Shown: one piece after another, positions 15,835 through 19,448 of the stretch | Layout: each line of letters begins with the position of its first letter | Position numbering within the stretch: position 1 is the first letter of the stretch | Assembly: GCA_031283905.1 (NCBI GenBank) | Contig: JAITAW010000074.1 | Coordinates: 1 to 19,448 of the forward strand | Length of the DNA stretch: 19,448 nucleotides | Source: Treponema sp. | GTDB lineage: Bacteria; Spirochaetota; Spirochaetia; Treponematales; Breznakiellaceae | Reading direction: 5' to 3' | Made by a program: the position numbers and the translations under genes | The notes under the pieces: model-generated | Databases searched by the model: none | The model's input: only the letters and a program-made list of their open reading frames with translations | What the model was told of the DNA's origin: nothing

Positions 15835-15980
15835 GGTTTACACGGTCCGCCCGAACCGCCGCTCAAGTCGTTTATGGTACACGCATCCTCTCCCGTTGTT
15901 TTCCCCTCACGAAGCATAGACTTTCAGGGCGTTATAGCATGTTTTTGAGAAAGTTATGGGTCACGTTTAGCCCTTGCTCC

Positions 15981-16084
15981 GCGGTATTGAAGATTTCTCC
16001 TTGAAGTCTTTGTACATGCGGAAGAACAAATCCTCCCCCCTCCCAAAAAACTGTTTTCCGCACCAAGCGGCGAGGTATTAAACC
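15981..16084 (+). repeat. Repeat family copy C (104 bp)
   Basis: Copy C starts GCGGTATTGAAGATTTCTCC and ends CCGCACCAAGCGGCGAGG then TATTAAACC. The first 22 bp match copy A exactly. The 3' half can fold (CCGC...GCGG). It lies 0.3 kb downstream of the core DUF167 gene. Confidence 0.75.
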
Positions 16085-16108
16085 AAAAATTTAATGAAAC
16101 TTAAAAAT

Positions 16109-16339
16109 CCGCCGCCTATGACGGTGGTCATGTACTGACGGCTAGCCATTAGAAAAGCAAGAAGGTTGAGCAATGCGGATATTAAGAAATAATTTCATGC
16201 GGGAGCGTAGCGGAAATCAATTTCAGCATGAAGTATACGCTGAGTGGAGATCGGTAAAAGCTGGAAAGTATTTTAGGCCCCTTACAGGGGCCTATCCATT
16301 CAAGCCGCCACCTTTGGCGGTGGTTGTTGACTAAACGCA
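16109..16339. repeat. Hairpin-bounded non-coding element, IS200/IS605-like
   Basis: Two similar hairpin blocks lie about 195 bp apart in direct order: GCCGCC-TATGA-CGGTGGT at about 16111 and GCCGCC-ACCTT-TGGCGGTGGT at about 16304. Each is followed by a TTGAC- or TGAC-like stretch. Between them a perfect TAGGCCCCT/AGGGGCCTA hairpin (16274-16294, 3-nt loop) occurs. No ORF has support here. Hairpin ends without terminal inverted repeats suggest a non-autonomous IS200/IS605-type element, which is inference. Confidence 0.4.
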
Positions 16340-16398
16340 GTCTCTTAAAGACGTGAAGAGCAAAATTTTGACACGGTCTGTACCGTCCGGCCCCCGCA

Positions 16399-16704
16399 TT
16401 AGGGTCGGGCGGACGCGGAGTTTGCCGCGAGCGCTTCGAGGGTTTGCTTGGCTTCAAGCGGCAGTATAACCGTTTTAAGACGAGATTTTTCGCCGGTTTT
16501 TAACACGACATCCTTTTTGGCGCAGGAAAGCGATTTCGCAAGAAAGGCGCAAAGTTCCGCGTTGGCTTTGCCGCTTTCGGGCGCGGCGGCTATTCTTATG
16601 CGCAGGCGGTTCTCTTGAACGCCCGCGATTTCCGTCTTTGAAGCGCCCGGCGCGGCTTTTATATCAAGAAGGATGACGTTGCCGGAAACGCGGAAAACAG
16701 CCGT
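16399..16704 (-). CDS. DUF167 (YggU-like) family protein, non-ATG start
   Basis: A clear 101-residue DUF167 reading follows queA: ILLDIKAAPGASKTEIAGVQ, then LRIRIAAAPESGKANAELCA, then KKDVVLKTGEKSRLKTV. The P-G-A-K, ESGKAN and GEKSR..KV segments are the family signature. The biochemical role of the family is unknown. No ATG, GTG or TTG lies in frame between the queA stop and the conserved core. The best start is ACG at 16704, 6 nt after AGGAG, perhaps a mutated ATG. It is the last gene of the J-domain, queA, DUF167 operon. Confidence 0.8.
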   Translation of the reverse strand, partial: TAVFRVSGNVILLDIKAAPGASKTEIAGVQENRLRIRIAAAPESGKANAELCAFLAKSLSCAKKDVVLKTGEKSRLKTVILPLEAKQTLEALAANSASARP

Positions 16705-16713
16705 GACGGACTC

Positions 16714-17733
16714 CTACAGTATGAGCATGGCGTCCCCGTAGCTGAAGAAACGGAATTCATGCCGGACTGCCTCGCAATAACTTTCCAGAATAAAGTCCCT
16801 GCCCGCAAATGCTGAAACCAGCATGAGCAACGAGGACTTGGGCGTATGAAAATTGGTAAAAATTCCCTCTATCACCTTGAATTCATACCCGGGATATATA
16901 AAAATCGATGTCGCCCCCTCTCCCCGCGCAAGGCGTCCGTCCTTCCACGCGGATTCAAGGGCGCGTACGCCGGTCGTTCCAACGGCAATAACGCGCCTGC
17001 CCTCGGCTTTCGCGCGTTCAACTGCGGAAGCCGCCTCCTCGTCTATGGTGAAGACTTCCTCGTGCATCGCGTGATCCTCTATATGCTCCGTCCGGACCGG
17101 TAAAAAGGTTCCCAAGCCCACATGAAGCGTGATAAACGCGGTTTCCACGCCCCGCTCTTTGAGCCGCGCAAGCAACGTTTCCGTAAAGTGCAGCCCGGCT
17201 GTCGGAGCCGCCGCGGACCCGGTGGTTTTTGCGTACACGGTCTGGTAGCGGTCGCTGTCTTCCGGCTCATCCGGGCGCTTAATATATGGCGGAAGCGGGA
17301 TATGCCCGTGGATGTCAAGCCATGCGTTGTCAACCGGCGCGTCAAAGTGGAGGACGCGGTACTCCCCATCCGAACCGGTGATTTCCGCCCTCGTCCCATC
17401 GGCGAACAGGCACCCGCTTCCTATGCGTCTGCGTTTTGAACGGGAGGCCATAGCCTGCCATGTGTATGTGTCAAGGCGCTTGAGCAAAAGGAATTCCACG
17501 CGCGCGCCCGTGTTGAGCGAAGTTCCCAAAAGCCGCGCCTTGCGCACCCGCGAGTTATTGAATACAAGGAGATCGCCCGCCTTAAGAATGTCCGGCGCGT
17601 CCGCGATATGAAAGAACCGCCTTTCACGCGAGGCGCGGTCAAGCGTCATGAGACGGCTTGCGCCGCGTTCCGGGGACGGGCGCTGGGCGATGAGGCGTTC
17701 AGGAAGGTCAAAGGTAAAATCCGCTGTTTTCAT
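16714..17733 (-). CDS. queA: S-adenosylmethionine:tRNA ribosyltransferase-isomerase
   Basis: QueA transfers and isomerises the ribosyl part of SAM onto preQ1 at the tRNA wobble position, giving epoxyqueuosine. The 339-residue product has the normal length and the family blocks: FDLPERLIAQRP (8-19), LLVFNNSRV (55-63), GHIPLPPYIKR (143-153), then DRYQTVYAK (161-169), AAPTAGLHFT (175-184), HVGLGTFLPVR (204-214) and later GTTGVRALES. The start MKTADF at 17733 is chosen by family alignment. An upstream in-frame ATG at 17811 would add 26 non-conserved residues and overlap the J-domain gene. It lies 53 bp downstream of that gene. Confidence 0.96.
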   Translation of the reverse strand: MKTADFTFDLPERLIAQRPSPERGASRLMTLDRASRERRFFHIADAPDILKAGDLLVFNNSRVRKARLLGTSLNTGARVEFLLLKRLDTYTWQAMASRSKRRRIGSGCLFADGTRAEITGSDGEYRVLHFDAPVDNAWLDIHGHIPLPPYIKRPDEPEDSDRYQTVYAKTTGSAAAPTAGLHFTETLLARLKERGVETAFITLHVGLGTFLPVRTEHIEDHAMHEEVFTIDEEAASAVERAKAEGRRVIAVGTTGVRALESAWKDGRLARGEGATSIFIYPGYEFKVIEGIFTNFHTPKSSLLMLVSAFAGRDFILESYCEAVRHEFRFFSYGDAMLIL

Positions 17734-17786
17734 GCTGCCGATCGAGTATGGGCGAAAGAGATGAACCGCCGCCAACGCGCTTTGGC

Positions 17787-18248
17787 TTACACCGTTCCGG
17801 CGGACCGCCATTGCTCTATTCTTTCATACGCGGCGTTGATACGCGCGGATTTTTCGGTGGCTTTCCGCATATTTTCAGCGTGTCCCGCATGACGGTCGGG
17901 ATGGTGGATTTTAAGCAGCTTTTTATACGCGGTCTTGCATGCATCAGGATCCGCGCCGAACGGGACGCCTAATTCCGCAAAAGCCGGGCGCAACGCTTCG
18001 GGCGTACCGCCGGGCGCGGCTGCCGTGTGAGAAGCGCGGAACCCAAAACCGGCGTTGTTTTGAGCGCCAAAATCATGCGGCGCGCCGCGTCCAAGGAATT
18101 CGTTCAATTCCTTAAAGGCGGCTTCAAGATCAGAATCAACGCCGTTCGCCCGCCTTTTTCTTTCATAATTGAACGAATCATCATTATTGAACGAATCGTC
18201 ATTCAAGTAACTTCTAATGACATAGCTCAGACGATCTATTATTCCCAT
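17787..18248 (-). CDS. J-domain (DnaJ-like) protein
   Basis: The C-terminal 60-70 residues form a J-domain: ELGVPFGADPDACKTAYKKL, then LKIHHPDRHAGHAEN with the HPD motif that stimulates Hsp70 ATPase, then INAAYERIEQW. The N-terminal half (MGIIDRLSYVIRSYLNDD) is unlike canonical DnaJ and there is no Gly/Phe or zinc region, so this is a small co-chaperone of unknown target. The start at 18248 is favoured because a -10 box ends 7 nt upstream. A start at 18284 would add 12 hydrophobic residues and lie on the -35 box. It is the first gene of the queA operon. Confidence 0.85.
   Translation of the reverse strand: MGIIDRLSYVIRSYLNDDSFNNDDSFNYERKRRANGVDSDLEAAFKELNEFLGRGAPHDFGAQNNAGFGFRASHTAAAPGGTPEALRPAFAELGVPFGADPDACKTAYKKLLKIHHPDRHAGHAENMRKATEKSARINAAYERIEQWRSAGTV
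18168..18203. repeat. 18-bp tandem duplication in the J-domain gene
   Basis: ATTGAACGAATCATCATT (18168-18185) is repeated at 18186-18203 with one mismatch. It encodes two copies of an NDDSFN unit in the linker before the J-domain and keeps the frame. Confidence 0.8.
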
Positions 18249-18255
18249 AAGACGT

Positions 18256-18284
18256 ACTCTATTACAGACAAGAAAAAAAATCAA
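18256..18284 (-). promoter_or_regulatory. Promoter of the J-domain/queA operon, leaderless arrangement
   Basis: On the minus strand TTGATT (18284-18279), 17 nt and TAGAGT (18261-18256) end 7 nt before the ATG at 18248. The -10 match is moderate. No Shine-Dalgarno site is present. The IS5-like end begins 10 bp upstream of the -35 box. Confidence 0.45.
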
Positions 18285-18293
18285 CTCTTTTAA

Positions 18294-18365
18294 CTAGGGC
18301 GTGTTCACACTAAAGGAAAGAGAGGAAAAAGCGGATAAAGTAAGTATGGAACTTACCGAAGAACA
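18294..18365 (+). repeat. IS5-like end, left member of an inverted pair
   Basis: CTAGGGCGTGTTCACACTAA begins a 72-bp segment whose reverse complement recurs at 19376-19448 with two substitutions and one indel. It includes the first codons (MELTEEQ) of an IS5-like transposase. Confidence 0.85.
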
Positions 18366-18585
18366 ATATCAAGAGATAGAGCGATTGCCGCCGAAACGAT
18401 GTGGACATGTGGCGAACCGGTTTCTTGACAGGGACTCCTTGACGCCGGGCATATGCAACGGGCTTCAGGCGCTCGTTAAGCTGGGGCTTGTGCAGGACGG
18501 GCGAATACGCGACAGAACCGGGGATTCGCCGGCATTGACGTTCAACGCGGCCCTCACTATGTCATCTCGAAAGATTTCTTCCTAA
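18346..18585 (+). pseudogene. Truncated IS5-like transposase start fused to other sequence
   Basis: MELTEEQYQEIERLPPKRCG is the typical N-terminus of IS5/IS427-type transposase ORFA. After about 22 residues the similarity stops. The frame continues as NRFLDRDSLTPGICNGLQAL, ending ISS and TAA, with no transposase motif. The element has lost its body by deletion. The remaining 18586-18703 holds nothing recognisable. Confidence 0.55.
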
Positions 18586-18703
18586 ACCCTCCCTCCTTTC
18601 ACGAGCTTTCGTGACCAATCTGGCACCCTTGCGTTTACTGAGTTACCCGCCTTCCACTGGCAGGGTTTAAGTCATTGAGCGAATTCCTGAAACCGACTCT
18701 GCA

Positions 18704-19378
18704 TCATCCCGCGGCATTATACAGATTTATCATATAAAGTGCTGTACTCTCAAGGTTTACACGGATATAAAATTCTTTTAGCGCGTTGAATGTCGTTTGA
18801 TTGGGGTTTAGATAAAAGGCATTTATGCGCTGTTTCATATCTGTAAGGGTTGCGGCAGGAATCGTTTTTCCGCCGGACTTTCCATCGACCGTCTCGGCGA
18901 TAAGATCGCCGATGCCCTGCCGGTAATAACGCTCAATTTCCGCGCGGCTCACGCCGCCCCGGGAGGCGGCCGATTGCAGCAGGGCTTCTCCCCGGTTTAT
19001 GGCGGTGGTGTTGGACGGGTCCAGGAAGCGGGTCTCCGCCAGGCTTTTGCTGACCAGCGCGCCGAATTGCAGGGCGGTTTCCCGCGGGCTAGGCCGGTAG
19101 AGGGAGGGGCCGGAAAACGGGCCGCTTGTCCTGGCGCTGTCCCCGGCCAGGGAGAGGTATTCGGCAATCATGTCCCGTGTAAGGGGGGCGGGAATCCCCA
19201 GGGTCATGATCTCCCGCCCGGTCTCCGCGTCCCAGACCTCGGCGGTTTTATCATCCGAACCGGAGAGGATACGCCGGCCATCGGGGCTATAAGTTACGGC
19301 GAGGATATGGGCGCTATGCCCGGCAAGGGAACGCAGTTCCCGGCCTGTTTCGCTGTCGAAGATTTTGACGATCGCATT
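18704..19378 (-). pseudogene. WD40-repeat protein, C-terminal part only
   Basis: The frame is open from 19378, at the IS junction. It reads IVKIFDSETGRELRSLAGHS, then AHILAVTYSPDGRRILSGSD, then KTAEVWDAETGREIMTL: two consecutive WD40 blades with GH, DGR, S-G-S-D-D and VWD. After them comes a non-WD tail of about 150 residues (MKQRINAFYLNPNQTTFNAL). WD40 propellers need about seven blades, so most of the protein is missing. An ATG at 19207 could restart translation but would lack all blades. The N-terminal side is replaced by an IS5-like end in antisense, out of frame. Confidence 0.7.
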
Positions 19379-19448
19379 GTTCTTCGGTAAGTTCCATATT
19401 TATTTATCTGCTTTTTCCTCTCTTTCCTTTAGTGTGAACACGCCCTAG
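19376..19448 (-). repeat. IS5-like end, right member of an inverted pair
   Basis: The reverse complement matches 18294-18365 and the window stops exactly at its terminal CTAG. Homology ends at the codons for MELTEEQ, where WD40 sequence begins. The pair faces inward like the arms of a composite element. Confidence 0.85.

Noticed and set aside
17734..17811. Earlier start for queA
   Set aside because: The added 26 residues are outside the family pattern and would overlap the J-domain gene; MKTADF fits known QueA N-termini.

Overview
The window looks like a chromosomal segment of a spirochaete, most plausibly a Treponema relative of the moderately GC-rich gut type. This rests on the style of the NAD kinase, QueA, J-domain and WD40 proteins and is inferred without any database search. 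Most DNA is GC-rich. The stretch from about 5.95 to 9.1 kb is clearly AT-rich and looks acquired. Both ends of the window lie in insertion-sequence debris (an IS1182-like transposase fragment at the left, an IS5-like end at the right), so it may be a whole contig that broke at repeats.

Layout. 1-342: transposase remnant and the first copy of an 80-104 bp repeat. 343-4960: a tight minus-strand operon, in transcription order a SAM methyltransferase, a DEAD-box RNA helicase with a DbpA-like tail, an RlmK-like 23S rRNA methyltransferase and NAD kinase. 4996-5967: gene remnants and a strong bidirectional hairpin. 5968-9075: an AT-rich minus-strand island with a GNAT-like enzyme, a small precursor with a double-glycine leader, a putative lipoprotein with two retropepsin-like DTG sites and a PDZ-like tail, a shortened C39 leader peptidase translationally coupled to it, and a methyltransferase tail. 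9154-11265: a plus-strand plasmid-type module with ParA (split by a -1 frameshift), a ribbon-helix-helix protein, a PIN-domain toxin and a small likely antitoxin. 11361-11662: a cluster of very stable hairpins. 11819-13082: phage or plasmid debris (DUF6266-like gene, primase-like fragment, others). 13154-15834: a coiled-coil protein, a small gene disrupted upstream by an IS630 element, and remnants. 15981-16339: a third repeat copy and a hairpin element. 16399-18248: a core operon of J-domain protein, queA and a DUF167 protein. 18294-19448: a WD40 gene fragment between inverted IS5-like ends.

How the parts fit. The core operons concern RNA (rRNA methylation, RNA helicase, tRNA queuosine) and NADP supply. 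They appear to start from promoters whose -10 box lies 6-7 nt before the ATG, which suggests leaderless mRNAs, whereas the mobile genes carry strong Shine-Dalgarno sites. The best candidate for an undescribed system is the AT-rich island. It pairs a double-glycine peptide with a C39 peptidase and a tandem retropepsin lipoprotein, possibly a peptide maturation or immunity locus that is now partly degraded.
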